The position numbers were made by a program, and so were the translations under genes. Shown here piece after piece: positions 36,188-45,940 of a stretch of 57,839 nucleotides of DNA. The first letter of the stretch is position 1; each line of letters opens with the position of its first letter. Source of the stretch: Niabella sp. (GTDB taxonomy: Bacteria > Bacteroidota > Bacteroidia > Chitinophagales > Chitinophagaceae); assembly GCA_027493055.1 (NCBI GenBank), contig JAPUDO010000083.1:1-57839 (forward strand). The letters run 5' to 3'. The notes below the pieces were generated by a model that was not told the DNA's origin, did not search any database, and saw only the letters and a program-made list of their open reading frames with translations.

Positions 36188-37591
36188 TTATTGCTTTTCA
36201 AACGCTCCTATATCCGGCATAGCTCCTGCAGGAATAGCGGAGTTCTTAAAGTCTTTTGTATATCCCAGGTCCACTGCTTTATCAATAGCCATGCTGTTTT
36301 CCAGCAAATCAAAATGTTCAGGAATGGCAGCCATTACATATTTTTTTAATTGAGGATTCCCATATACTGCTGCAGTTCCAGGGCCTTCTTTTCCTATTAC
36401 CAGGTTACCGGAGGCAGCATAGTATAAATTGTGGCTTATAATGTTGTTAGGGGTATGCACGCCCCGCAGTCCCGTATTAAAAACAGGAATATCTTTTTCT
36501 GTAATGATGATATTGTTCCTGATCTTATTTTTTGAATCGTTCCCTGTGATATTGAACACGCCCCAATCGTTCACGTTCACTTTTCTCCTGATGATAGTAT
36601 TATGATCAATACTGAAATTTTCTCCTTGCCAGATAGCTGTAAACTGCTGGTAGTCGTCACTTAGATTATGATGTATTTTAAAATCCCTGTAATCGGGGTG
36701 TTGTTTTACATCTGTCCAGGTGACTTCCAGGAAGCCCTGGCAATCCCTTGTATAATTATGATGAATATGTATATCTGATTTGTTATAGCGGGCATCATCT
36801 ATCTCGAAGGCACCTCCGTCTGCTCCGCCACCTACACCGCCTTCCCAGTGTATGTTTGGATCTTCTGCGCGATAATTAAATATCCTGTTGAACCGCGCTT
36901 CCTGGTGATCTGCTCCGAACCATATTCCAATCGGTCCCCAGCCCCATTCTTTAAGCACCCGGTTACAATCGTGTATATAATTGTTTTCGATTACAGCATA
37001 GGGGCCATAGCTTTTTATACCTACAACACAATCTTCCATTTCGTTATTCCGTACGATGCAATATTTTGCAGTTTTATCTAAGTAAACAGCGCCCATTTCC
37101 CACACATCCCATCCACCATCAGTTTTATAATTACCGGGCTTATGAGCGGCTGTTTTATGAAAGAAAAGATTTTCTACTATCACATAACTGCCTTTTATGC
37201 GGATACAATTACCAAAATTATCCTGCTCAAATACAGGATTGGTAAAAGCAGGCGCCGCGTTTCCTTCGCCATAAGCAGTCAGTACTATAGGTTGCCGGGC
37301 TGTTCCTGATTCATTTATAAATAGCGGGCCGGTAAAGGCAGATCCTCTTTTAAACTTAATTGTATCTCCCGGAATGAGCTTTACTGTTTTTAGTTTATTT
37401 AAAGACTTCCAGGCAGCCTGGGCTGTTGTTCCGGCAGCTTTATCATTACCGTTGTCAGCATCTATATGATAAACGCTGGCAGCCGGTCTTGTTTCATAGC
37501 TCTCTGTTTCCCGGGCAGAACAGGCCATGATGAAGCAGGCTGTCAGAACGAAAAGCCTTTGAACAAGCTGATATAATACCTGGTATATCAT
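36188..37591 (-). CDS. Right-handed beta-helix lipoprotein
   Basis: I use the ATG at 37591, because the longer frame from 37654 overlaps the upstream gene while this start gives a lipobox ending at Cys24 (FIMAC). The 467-residue product begins the mature domain with YHIDADNGNDKAAGTTAQAAWKSLNKL, typical of secreted parallel beta-helix proteins of pectate-lyase-like architecture. Repeated coils include VIENNYIHDCNR, IHIHHNYTRDCQG, FKIHHNLSDD and FSIDHNTIIRR. A polysaccharide lyase or glycosidase role is plausible, but no catalytic signature identifies a CAZy family. The next upstream gene also encodes a beta-helix lipoprotein, five bases away. Confidence 0.82.
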   Translation of the reverse strand: MIYQVLYQLVQRLFVLTACFIMACSARETESYETRPAASVYHIDADNGNDKAAGTTAQAAWKSLNKLKTVKLIPGDTIKFKRGSAFTGPLFINESGTARQPIVLTAYGEGNAAPAFTNPVFEQDNFGNCIRIKGSYVIVENLFFHKTAAHKPGNYKTDGGWDVWEMGAVYLDKTAKYCIVRNNEMEDCVVGIKSYGPYAVIENNYIHDCNRVLKEWGWGPIGIWFGADHQEARFNRIFNYRAEDPNIHWEGGVGGGADGGAFEIDDARYNKSDIHIHHNYTRDCQGFLEVTWTDVKQHPDYRDFKIHHNLSDDYQQFTAIWQGENFSIDHNTIIRRKVNVNDWGVFNITGNDSKNKIRNNIIITEKDIPVFNTGLRGVHTPNNIISHNLYYAASGNLVIGKEGPGTAAVYGNPQLKKYVMAAIPEHFDLLENSMAIDKAVDLGYTKDFKNSAIPAGAMPDIGAFEKQ

Positions 37592-37596
37592 AACAA

Positions 37597-39147
37597 CTAT
37601 TTGAACTCGGGGGTTACAAGATTTTGAACTGTCATGTTTGTTGTTTGCAGCCAATTGCCCTGTGTGAGCTTAGTGCCATTAAATACAATATTGTCCCATA
37701 CAAATCCGTCAAAATATTCATCAGCGTCATTGCCTATAATACTGTTTTTAAATTCTGTGCTCATCGTCATTTTCACATTCCAGTTCTTTAATGTAAGACC
37801 ATGAATATGATTGGGGCTGAAGCTATCGGGCGAAATATTAAAAATGATGGGAACAGGATTTTCTGTAACCAGATCCTCTATCAGCCAGTTGCTTTGCACT
37901 CCGGATTTGCCCGGCTCCTGGTAACGGTTCCCTACGCAATTAATAACAGCCCTGTTAAAGCCAGGCTTGTTCCATTCGGCCCTAAGTACATCTACCCGGC
38001 TTACTTTTACATTTGCTGCATTAGAGCCACCCCAGGCCATCTGTATAACGCCGCCATTATTAAGCTGCCATACCACGCAATCGGACCAGGTAATATTATC
38101 CCGGTAAATTTTTATGGCATCATCATTGGCCCATATAAAACAATTGTTTACCGTGGAGCCTGCAAATGCGGCAATGCCATCACAGTTGTACACCCATCCA
38201 CCAATTACTTTGGTCCAGCTTACTTTATTGTTTTGGCCAATTAACCTCACAGCAAAATATTTAGGATCAGCTACCACAATACCATCGATCTGGATATTAT
38301 TACTTTGGTTAATGGCTTCAATACAATGGGATTCCCTGTAATTCAGCTTACCCGATGAAAGCACGCCTCTTCCAAATATTTTTACATTGGGGTTGCCATC
38401 CATAATTAGTGCTCCATACACCCAGGCACCTTCTTCAAAATAAATATTCTTAATATTTGATGGCACTTTGTATACGCCAATATTGTGCACGCCATTGCTA
38501 AAATAAATTCCGGAACTGGAGGAAGCTACAGCGCCTACCGTGGCAGCCGTAGCATTATTTAATACAGCATAGCCGCTTTGCTGACGGGAAGGGGCGTTTG
38601 CCTCCGGGGGATCAGCAAAAATGATCAGCCCATTTTTATACCCGTTCTCACCAATCTCTACAGAAAACTGACCCGGGTTATTCAATGTAAAGCGTATCAC
38701 ATCGCCATCTCTTACTGATGATACATTATGCCTGGACGGCAAAATACGAACAGTGCCGGTTAAAGGAACTTTATTTTTATTGAGTACTTTTACTTCAACT
38801 GTAATACTGCCGGAAAAAGAAAATTTAGTCCAGTGTATGCTCCTGCCGGCGAATATCTCTAATGGGAATTTGTCGTTCTCCTGCATATTCATATATCCCG
38901 GTGAATAAACGGGACAGGTGTTTTGAAACACCACTGACTTTTCGGTTTTCCCGTTTCGAACCACGCGGACCTCATATATTTCTGATTGAGGTACCCCGGG
39001 ATATAGATCTTTTTGAGGATCTGTTGGTGATGGTTCTTCGGGAACTTCCTGGCTATGATCGCTTTTTTTACATCCCATTGACCACCCTGCAATAAAACTC
39101 AGAAGTAGTAAATGGAACAGGAATAATATGTAGCATCTTGTCTTCAT
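37597..39147 (-). CDS. Beta-helix lipoprotein, GH28/GH49-like
   Basis: The 516-residue lipoprotein (lipobox to Cys26, WSMGC) has an N-terminal beta-sandwich region to about residue 190, followed by a right-handed beta-helix. The segments NIKNIYFEEGAWVYGALIMDG, VKIFGRGVLSSGKLNY, NCDGIAAFAGSTVNNCFIWANDDAIKIY and CVVWQLNNGGVIQMAWGG resemble the glycosidase beta-helices of GH28 and GH49, where the paired aspartates of NDDAIKIY would be catalytic. It is probably an endo- or exo-acting glycosidase anchored in a membrane. The exact CAZy family is unresolved. Confidence 0.8.
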   Translation of the reverse strand: MKTRCYILFLFHLLLLSFIAGWSMGCKKSDHSQEVPEEPSPTDPQKDLYPGVPQSEIYEVRVVRNGKTEKSVVFQNTCPVYSPGYMNMQENDKFPLEIFAGRSIHWTKFSFSGSITVEVKVLNKNKVPLTGTVRILPSRHNVSSVRDGDVIRFTLNNPGQFSVEIGENGYKNGLIIFADPPEANAPSRQQSGYAVLNNATAATVGAVASSSSGIYFSNGVHNIGVYKVPSNIKNIYFEEGAWVYGALIMDGNPNVKIFGRGVLSSGKLNYRESHCIEAINQSNNIQIDGIVVADPKYFAVRLIGQNNKVSWTKVIGGWVYNCDGIAAFAGSTVNNCFIWANDDAIKIYRDNITWSDCVVWQLNNGGVIQMAWGGSNAANVKVSRVDVLRAEWNKPGFNRAVINCVGNRYQEPGKSGVQSNWLIEDLVTENPVPIIFNISPDSFSPNHIHGLTLKNWNVKMTMSTEFKNSIIGNDADEYFDGFVWDNIVFNGTKLTQGNWLQTTNMTVQNLVTPEFK

Positions 39148-39167
39148 AATAAGTAGGGTACAGTTTG

Positions 39168-40991
39168 TTAACGGGGGATAAATAAGCCCTTGCCGCTGCT
39201 GGCGATCGCCATCTCACGTATTTTTCCAACCTGTTCTTTTGCTTTCTGCTCATTGCCTGTAACTGTAAATTGTTGCCTTTCTATGCTCAGGAGCGCATGT
39301 TGAAACATTGCATGCAATTTGTTTAAATGTTCGTTTTCGATAGATCCCGTCTTAAATGCTTTACCTTCTTTGTACAATTGATCCTGGCGCAGCTTTAACC
39401 TTTTATAGTAAGATTCGTAAACAGGCAGCTGCTTAGGGATGGAGTAGGGGACAAAGCAGGCAAAGCGTACTGTTTCTTCTAACTCTCGGTAGGCTGCAAT
39501 GGCCGTTTTTGCAGCGGCGCCGTAAACGGTTGTACAATAAAGCTGAACCAGGCTATCTACGTTTATATCGGGGTTCCATGCCAGCCCGCTCAATACATAA
39601 TGATTGATTCCGTAAGTAAACCAGTCGCCCGGTTCGCTATAAACAGAAACGCCGCTAACCCCCATTTTTTTATAATACTTAAGATCTTTTTGCATGTAGT
39701 GTGTGAGCATATTCGGAAGGCTGCGCCAGGCATATCTCCTGTAATAAGAATACAGGCTGATCTCTCCTTTAAAATCATCTCTCCATGTTTTCAGGTGATT
39801 GTTATAGAACCTGTTGTTTTCTGCTTCCGGCTCGTAAATCTGGTAATCAAAATTTTGCTTGATGGGGCAGAAGTCCACCAGGATATCGGGATCAAGCACT
39901 ACGGAATCCGGTGGGGCGGTGTAATGGCTGTAAGCCAGGCATTCCAGCTTTACACGGGGCAAATGCTTTTTCAGAAACTGTGCTGTTTCATTCACAAAAA
40001 GAGCATGCCTTGTTGAAGCTGATCCCAGCGCTGTACAGTTTGCGCAGTAGCACCACTCTTCACTGTCCGGCGGCCAGAAATCAAAAATATCAATCTCAGG
40101 TCTGTCTTCCAGATAAGCCAGTATATTGTTATGAACATAGGCCACCGCCTTGGGATTGGAAGTACAGCATACCCATTTTTTATCGAGAGAACGCTGTCCG
40201 TCTTTATTCATGCCAAACCATTCAGGATGTTTTGAAAACAGTGTCCCGGATTCCATTGAAGCATTCAGGAAGTTTTGATAGCCATGTCCGCCTACTTCAA
40301 CTTTAATACCTCTTTTCTTTAACTCGGGAGACAGATTTTCTCTCCAGTTGTCCCATTGCACTTTTCCATGCCCCTGGTAATTAATGGGTGCTACTAAAAT
40401 ATTAAAACGTGCTTTAGGCATCCATTCAGCCAGTTGAACAAGATTAGTAGTATTATGGGAAAGCCCTTCTTCTATATAAAGCTTCCTGTATTTAAAAACA
40501 GGGGCCTGTAAGTCATTTTGTGTATGCGAATAAATGAGTGTATGGTTGCGGGGCACGTACTCATGAGCACCATTGTAAAACTCAAATGCAGGCGCTGCCC
40601 AATGGCACCCAAGCCGGGAAAGAAAATCGTACACAGCATACAAAACACCTGTTTCATCAGCGGCTGAAAAATATATTTTATTCCTGTCCTTTGAAATTCT
40701 GTAATTATTTTCCGTCTTATTGGAAAACTCTTTTTGCGAAGCCGAAAGTACTATTGTTTTGTTTCCCGGAGCGGAAGCAATACTGAATCCGGCGCCACTG
40801 ATCTGATCCAGGTATTTCTTCAGCTCTGCACCTGCAAACCGAAGGGTAGGACCCGATGCACCATCGAGATAAATATTGTATAAAGCTTTGCCTTTGGATG
40901 CCAGCAGAACCGTATCCGGAACGGTGGCCAACATTGCATTGTGAAGCCCCATGCCCGCTATGAATAGTATGTAGCGTAATATATTCAGCAT
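39168..40991 (-). CDS. Secreted DUF4838 protein
   Basis: The 607-residue protein starts with a signal-like segment (MLNILRYILFIAGMGLHNAMLA). Residues about 40-150 resemble the N-terminal domain of alpha-glucuronidase or GH20 enzymes: RFAGAELKKYLDQISGAGFSI and TGVLYAVYDFLSRLGCHWAAP. The remaining TIM-barrel-like part fits DUF4838, with FDFWPPDSEEWCYCANCTALG, LECLAYSHYTAPPDSV and GVSGVSVYSEPGDWFTYGINHYV. Acidic residues in PDSEEW and YSEPGDW are candidate catalytic positions. It begins 18 bases after SusD in the same operon. The family lies in glycan loci but has no activity I can name. Confidence 0.8.
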   Translation of the reverse strand: MLNILRYILFIAGMGLHNAMLATVPDTVLLASKGKALYNIYLDGASGPTLRFAGAELKKYLDQISGAGFSIASAPGNKTIVLSASQKEFSNKTENNYRISKDRNKIYFSAADETGVLYAVYDFLSRLGCHWAAPAFEFYNGAHEYVPRNHTLIYSHTQNDLQAPVFKYRKLYIEEGLSHNTTNLVQLAEWMPKARFNILVAPINYQGHGKVQWDNWRENLSPELKKRGIKVEVGGHGYQNFLNASMESGTLFSKHPEWFGMNKDGQRSLDKKWVCCTSNPKAVAYVHNNILAYLEDRPEIDIFDFWPPDSEEWCYCANCTALGSASTRHALFVNETAQFLKKHLPRVKLECLAYSHYTAPPDSVVLDPDILVDFCPIKQNFDYQIYEPEAENNRFYNNHLKTWRDDFKGEISLYSYYRRYAWRSLPNMLTHYMQKDLKYYKKMGVSGVSVYSEPGDWFTYGINHYVLSGLAWNPDINVDSLVQLYCTTVYGAAAKTAIAAYRELEETVRFACFVPYSIPKQLPVYESYYKRLKLRQDQLYKEGKAFKTGSIENEHLNKLHAMFQHALLSIERQQFTVTGNEQKAKEQVGKIREMAIASSGKGLFIPR

Positions 40992-41009
40992 GCTATTTTT
41001 TTGCAGGGT

Positions 41010-42785
41010 TTAATAATCCGGGTTTTCAACAAAATTGGGATTTTCCGCCACCCTGCCTACACCCAGCGGCAGGTAATAATTACGTTCCATGAATGTGCGC
41101 GCCACTCCTTCAGCGTTGGTAAGCGTTATTTTATATTTTTTAGTGTTGTAGTTATACGAGTATTGCAGTCCCCTCATACGCTTTCCATCCAGCCATGCCC
41201 TGGCAGTACGCCAACGGCGCAAATCCCAATAGCTATGGTTTTCCCAGCTAAGTTCTACCAGCCTTTCGTTTTGTATTACCTGCTCTGTAATGGCAGCTTT
41301 GGGAGGCATGCTGGCTCTTGCCCTTAAGGCATTCAATGTTGTCAGGGCTTCATCGGTATGTCCCAGGTAAAAAGCAGCTTCAGCAAGATTTAAGTATATT
41401 TCACCTAACCTGAAAATGATATAATCTGTTTCATCGGCAATAACCGGCTCCGGCTTCATGGCTTCATTGCAGCGCTTACGCACCATTAATCCGGTTCTTT
41501 GCGTATTTCTGTCGATGGCTTTGTAAGGCCAGCCGTCTTCTGCAGTACCTGCTGTTAAAGTTTTTCCATCTCTAATGGTGCTTGAGTGAAATAAGGTATG
41601 TCCACCCTGCCAGGGGCTTCCGGGATAGAATACCGAAGCACGGAAGCGGGCATCGCGGTTGCCGAACAGATTAGCCATGTCCCATTCCTGGGCTGTAAGC
41701 TGGGTGCGGGTAACTGATGTTCCCGGGCGGCCATCGGCAAATTCAAAAAGCTCTACAAAATCATATAAGTACCACATAGAGGCCCAGGTGCCGTTAAAGT
41801 CATGAGGCATGGCGCGAAGCGTATAGGCATGCGCCCTGTTTTTACTGTAATTATATACTTCTGCCATGATTACTTCTTTATTGTCGGCAGACTCGTCCAG
41901 GAACAGATTCTGAAAGTTAGCTACCGGGTCGGTATATTTTTTATAAAGTGAATGAATACCATTATTGAGAATGGCTTTTGAAGCCTCATAGCTGATGCTT
42001 GCGTAATGTTCTGCGTCTGACTTAGGAAATCCTAAGAGGCCGTTTAATTGCTGCTGGCCATATTTGGCAATACTGGCCGCATATAAGGCAGCACGGCTGC
42101 GCAATGCATAAGCGGCCCATTTGCTGGGGCGGCCTTTATCTTTGTCCTGGTATTGAGATGGGAGATCATTTACCAGGTCATCTGTTTCTGATAGTATAAA
42201 ATCATATACTTCTTTTTCCGAATTACGGGGAAGAAATATTTCTTCTTTTGGCGCATCAATTTCCTGTGCTTTTGTAATAATAGGAACCCCGCCAAAACGT
42301 ATAACTGTTTCAAAGTACATATAAGCTCTTAAAAAACGTACTTCGGCAATACGCTGCTTTATCAGATTTTCTTCTAATGGCGATTCTTTTATCTTTTCTA
42401 AAAAATAGTTGCAGTCCCTGATATTCTGATACTTCCAGTAATCAAGCTCGGAAGCCACGCCGGAAGAGGTAAGCACGTTGGTTGACGCAGTATATGATTG
42501 GTGGTGTGTACCGTGGGAGCGGCCTTCCCCTCCCATGGATGCAACCATTGCAAAAGAGGTTTGCTCATCTGTATTCCCTCTCATCTCAATAAAGTCAACC
42601 CTTGCATATAAATCAGCCAGGTAAGCATCCACTAATGCCGGGTCTTCCCACACCACTGCATCTGTAATAATATCTAAAGGCTCCTTATCCAGGAATTTAG
42701 TGCATCCGAAATTGCCGGCAAGCAGCATGACAATTAAAAGCTGTATCACTTTCATTTGCATATTTCTGTTTATATTTCTTTTCAT
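41010..42785 (-). CDS. SusD/RagB-family glycan-binding lipoprotein (second locus)
   Basis: This classical SusD-family outer-membrane lipoprotein has 591 residues from the first ATG; Met11 would give a more typical signal, MKVIQLLIVMLLAG, with the lipobox to Cys28 (NFGC). The N-terminal KFLDKEPLDIITDAVVW, the helical RFLRAYMYFETVIRFGGVPIIT segment and the C-terminal RLGEIYLNLAEAAFYLG, LNALRARA and SWENHSYWDLRRWR are all typical. It starts 11 bases after its SusC partner. Confidence 0.95.
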   Translation of the reverse strand: MKRNINRNMQMKVIQLLIVMLLAGNFGCTKFLDKEPLDIITDAVVWEDPALVDAYLADLYARVDFIEMRGNTDEQTSFAMVASMGGEGRSHGTHHQSYTASTNVLTSSGVASELDYWKYQNIRDCNYFLEKIKESPLEENLIKQRIAEVRFLRAYMYFETVIRFGGVPIITKAQEIDAPKEEIFLPRNSEKEVYDFILSETDDLVNDLPSQYQDKDKGRPSKWAAYALRSRAALYAASIAKYGQQQLNGLLGFPKSDAEHYASISYEASKAILNNGIHSLYKKYTDPVANFQNLFLDESADNKEVIMAEVYNYSKNRAHAYTLRAMPHDFNGTWASMWYLYDFVELFEFADGRPGTSVTRTQLTAQEWDMANLFGNRDARFRASVFYPGSPWQGGHTLFHSSTIRDGKTLTAGTAEDGWPYKAIDRNTQRTGLMVRKRCNEAMKPEPVIADETDYIIFRLGEIYLNLAEAAFYLGHTDEALTTLNALRARASMPPKAAITEQVIQNERLVELSWENHSYWDLRRWRTARAWLDGKRMRGLQYSYNYNTKKYKITLTNAEGVARTFMERNYYLPLGVGRVAENPNFVENPDY

Positions 42786-42796
42786 GGCGTGAGCAT

Positions 42797-45700
42797 TTAT
42801 AATTTGAAATTTAATCCGAAGGAAATGACTTTTACCGGCGGATAGAATTTTTGTGTATCTGTTGCTTCCGGATCCAGCGATTTTTTATAGAAACCCAGTC
42901 TGCTCCAGGTGAGCAAATTGCTGCCTGCGACAAAAACATTCATATCTTTTATGCCTATGTTTTTAATCCAGTTGTACGGGATTGTATAATTTATATTCAG
43001 GTTGCGCAGGCGTAAATAAGTGCCGTCCTTTAACCAGAAGTCAGATACTTTATTGTTATTGGTATTTACGCCTACACCTGATCCAAGTATAGCAGGCAAT
43101 TTAGCATCCGGATTGATATTTACACCCGGATTATTGGGGTCTGGTTGCCAGCGATATTTGTAATGAAAGTCATAGGCATTAGCCAGGTTATTCAGGGCGC
43201 CGCGCTGTATATCTGCAATCATATAGTTGTATAAAGATGCTCCCTGGAATAACAGGGTGAGGCTAAGGCCTTTGTATTCCATTTGTATATTTAACCCATA
43301 AGTTAAATCCGGAAAACTTGCAGCGCCAATTACATCCTGGTCTTTCCAGTCAATGATATTATCGCCATTCAGGTCTTTGTATTTTATATCGCCTGGTACA
43401 AGCGTTTTATTTTGGGCCTGGTCCTGATCTACTCCATAGTTGTCAATTTCTTCCTGGCTCATAAAAATACCATCTGAACGGTAGCCAAACCACCTGTTGG
43501 TCAGATTGCCTGTCCTTTTATAAATTCTTATTTCATCGGGATCTTCGTATAGCGGCTCTGACCACTTTCGGTATCGCTGCCGTGCAAGGCTGGCGGAGCC
43601 TGTTAGTGAATAGTAGAATACACCCCCTATTTTGTTGCGGTGATTTAGTGACAGTTCCATCCCCCTGTCAGATGTTGAGTTGATGTTTAACTGGGGCAAT
43701 GTAGCACCGAAAGTAGAAGGATAATTTTCTAATGGCGCTCCAAAAACATTGTTGGTAATACGGTAGAATGCATCGAACTCAAATCCTATCAGTCCGTCTT
43801 TAAAAGTACCTTCAAGGCCAAGATTATATCCGGTCATAGTAAGCCATGTAATATCCGGATTAGGTAATCCTGTGGAGTATATTCTTTTATAGACATCGGT
43901 GCCAAACAAGTACACACTGGTTAATGCTCCCCTGATTTCATAACCGGTGAGGTATTTAAAAGCTTCTACATTATCATTACCGGTTCTGCTGTATGATCCT
44001 CTTATCTTCAGGTTATCTATCCAGGAAATATTGTCTTTGATGAATGGTTCTTCAGATAACCTCCATGCCGCTGAAGCACTGGGGAAGAACCCCCATCTGG
44101 AGCCTGGGGCAAATTTGTGGCTGGCATCGTAACGAAATGTACCTTCCAATAGATATTTGGCCTTATAGGCATAATTAAAACGGCCTACATAGCTTACGCG
44201 ACCTGTTTCAACAGCATTCCCGTTGTTGCTTATATTTTCAGTAGACCCGGCAAACAAATACGGAATTTCAACTGATAAAAGATCTACTCTTCCTGCTGAT
44301 AAGGAAGTATTACGGGTGTCAATACCTTCTGCAAGCAATAACCCTTTGATGTCATGATTTCCCAGGTTCCTGTTGTAGTTTAGAGAAACCATCGGGTAGA
44401 TCTGGGTATATTGGGAAAAGTTCTCGTTCAATGAATTAGCTCCATTGGTTCCTCTGTCCTGGTATTCGCTGGCTGCGTAGTTATAGCTGTATATTTTGAA
44501 AGGGCGGTCAAGAATTTTGGTGTACTGATAATTCATTGCGTAGTTTAAAGCTGCATTGGCCACAAGGCCGGTAATACCCGGTATTTTATAGTTCATACTA
44601 AGTCGCCCTGTAAAATACCTTTGAAGATTATCATTAAACCCTGTCATATTCCGGATCGTTTGAGCTACAGGGCTTCTTTCAAGAAATCCAGAGTAAGCGC
44701 CTCCTTTTGAAGGATCAGGCAGCAGGGCGTGATGAACCGGTACCGCTGTTTTTAGATTGGTCCATATATCCACAAGGTCCGTTTGAGGGGCAAGCCGTAA
44801 TTCATTCCGGTAAGACAGGTCGAGGGATATTCCCAAACGATCGCTGATCTGCGCATCAATGTTAGAACGTACATTGTACCTGTTGAAGCTCAAATCGCCG
44901 GAGCGATACATACTTGCCTGGTCTATATAGCCTGCTGTCATGAAATACTTCACTTTATCGCTGCCGCCGTTAACAGTAAGCGAATGGGAATGCATGGGTG
45001 TCCAGGGCCTGAACGCAGCATCATACCAGTCAGAATTAGGGTAGTCCGGATCCGTACCTTCTTTGAATTTTTGAATATCTTCTTCCGAGTAGGTAAAAGG
45101 CAAACTGCTGTTCAGTTCACCTTCCCGCAACAGTTCGGCCCATTGCCAGGAGGGTACAAATTTAGGCGCAACGGTAGGGCTTTGGGTACTGTAACTTCCA
45201 TTGTAGCCTACAGTTGGTTTGCCGGATTTTCCCCGTTTAGTGGTAATCAGCACAACACCGTTTCCCGCACGGGCGCCGTAAACTGCAGCTGCAGCATCCT
45301 TTAACACGCTTATAGATTCAATTTCGTTAGGATCCATACGTGTCCAGGAAGTTTCTATTCCATCCACAAGTATTAGTGGCGCATCGTATCCGCGAATGCT
45401 GAGATTAGCATAGTCAGAACCGGGAACACCTGAGTTTTGTTTTGTAAATAATCCCGGTGCCTTACCTATGAGTACTTCCGACACGTTGGAAGAAGGAACT
45501 TTTACAAGGTCCTTCGACTGAACGGTTGAAACGGCTCCTGTTAAGTTTATTTTCTTTTGAGATCCATACCCCACAACAACTACTTCTCCCAAAGCGGCAT
45601 CACCAATCAATAATCCTATATCTACCTGTTTTCTGCCTGATAGTTCTACCTGTTGCGGCTGGTACCCCGTAAACGTGAACAAGAGACTTGAAGTGTCGGA

Positions 45701-45898
45701 AGAAACAGTGATGACATAAAGGCCATTGTCATCGGCTATAGTTTGAGAAGTAGTTCCAACTTCACTGACCGTAGCTCCCGCAAGCGGCTGATTTGTAGAT
45801 ATATCAGCCACCCTTCCTTTAATGATAGTTTGTGCATTATTGGATTGAATAAAGCAAGCAATAGATATGACGAACAATAGAAAAACTTTTCTTTTCAT
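42797..45898 (-). CDS. SusC/RagA-family TonB-linked outer-membrane transporter (second locus)
   Basis: The 1033-residue glycan importer has a signal peptide of about 22 residues, then a carboxypeptidase-like domain (IIKGRVADISTNQPLAGATV) and the SusC plug signature VVVVGYGSQKKINLTGAVSTV, GKAPGLFTKQNSGVPG and YGARAGNGVVLITTKRGKSG. The barrel ends FGLNFKL with an aromatic near the C-terminus. It pairs with SusD 11 bases downstream and follows the sugar transporter gene by 42 bases, so outer-membrane uptake and inner-membrane uptake are encoded side by side. Confidence 0.96.
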   Translation of the reverse strand: MKRKVFLLFVISIACFIQSNNAQTIIKGRVADISTNQPLAGATVSEVGTTSQTIADDNGLYVITVSSDTSSLLFTFTGYQPQQVELSGRKQVDIGLLIGDAALGEVVVVGYGSQKKINLTGAVSTVQSKDLVKVPSSNVSEVLIGKAPGLFTKQNSGVPGSDYANLSIRGYDAPLILVDGIETSWTRMDPNEIESISVLKDAAAAVYGARAGNGVVLITTKRGKSGKPTVGYNGSYSTQSPTVAPKFVPSWQWAELLREGELNSSLPFTYSEEDIQKFKEGTDPDYPNSDWYDAAFRPWTPMHSHSLTVNGGSDKVKYFMTAGYIDQASMYRSGDLSFNRYNVRSNIDAQISDRLGISLDLSYRNELRLAPQTDLVDIWTNLKTAVPVHHALLPDPSKGGAYSGFLERSPVAQTIRNMTGFNDNLQRYFTGRLSMNYKIPGITGLVANAALNYAMNYQYTKILDRPFKIYSYNYAASEYQDRGTNGANSLNENFSQYTQIYPMVSLNYNRNLGNHDIKGLLLAEGIDTRNTSLSAGRVDLLSVEIPYLFAGSTENISNNGNAVETGRVSYVGRFNYAYKAKYLLEGTFRYDASHKFAPGSRWGFFPSASAAWRLSEEPFIKDNISWIDNLKIRGSYSRTGNDNVEAFKYLTGYEIRGALTSVYLFGTDVYKRIYSTGLPNPDITWLTMTGYNLGLEGTFKDGLIGFEFDAFYRITNNVFGAPLENYPSTFGATLPQLNINSTSDRGMELSLNHRNKIGGVFYYSLTGSASLARQRYRKWSEPLYEDPDEIRIYKRTGNLTNRWFGYRSDGIFMSQEEIDNYGVDQDQAQNKTLVPGDIKYKDLNGDNIIDWKDQDVIGAASFPDLTYGLNIQMEYKGLSLTLLFQGASLYNYMIADIQRGALNNLANAYDFHYKYRWQPDPNNPGVNINPDAKLPAILGSGVGVNTNNNKVSDFWLKDGTYLRLRNLNINYTIPYNWIKNIGIKDMNVFVAGSNLLTWSRLGFYKKSLDPEATDTQKFYPPVKVISFGLNFKL

Positions 45899-45940
45899 GA
45901 TCGTTAATTTTGAATGAATGTATTTTATGAAATGCTACTG

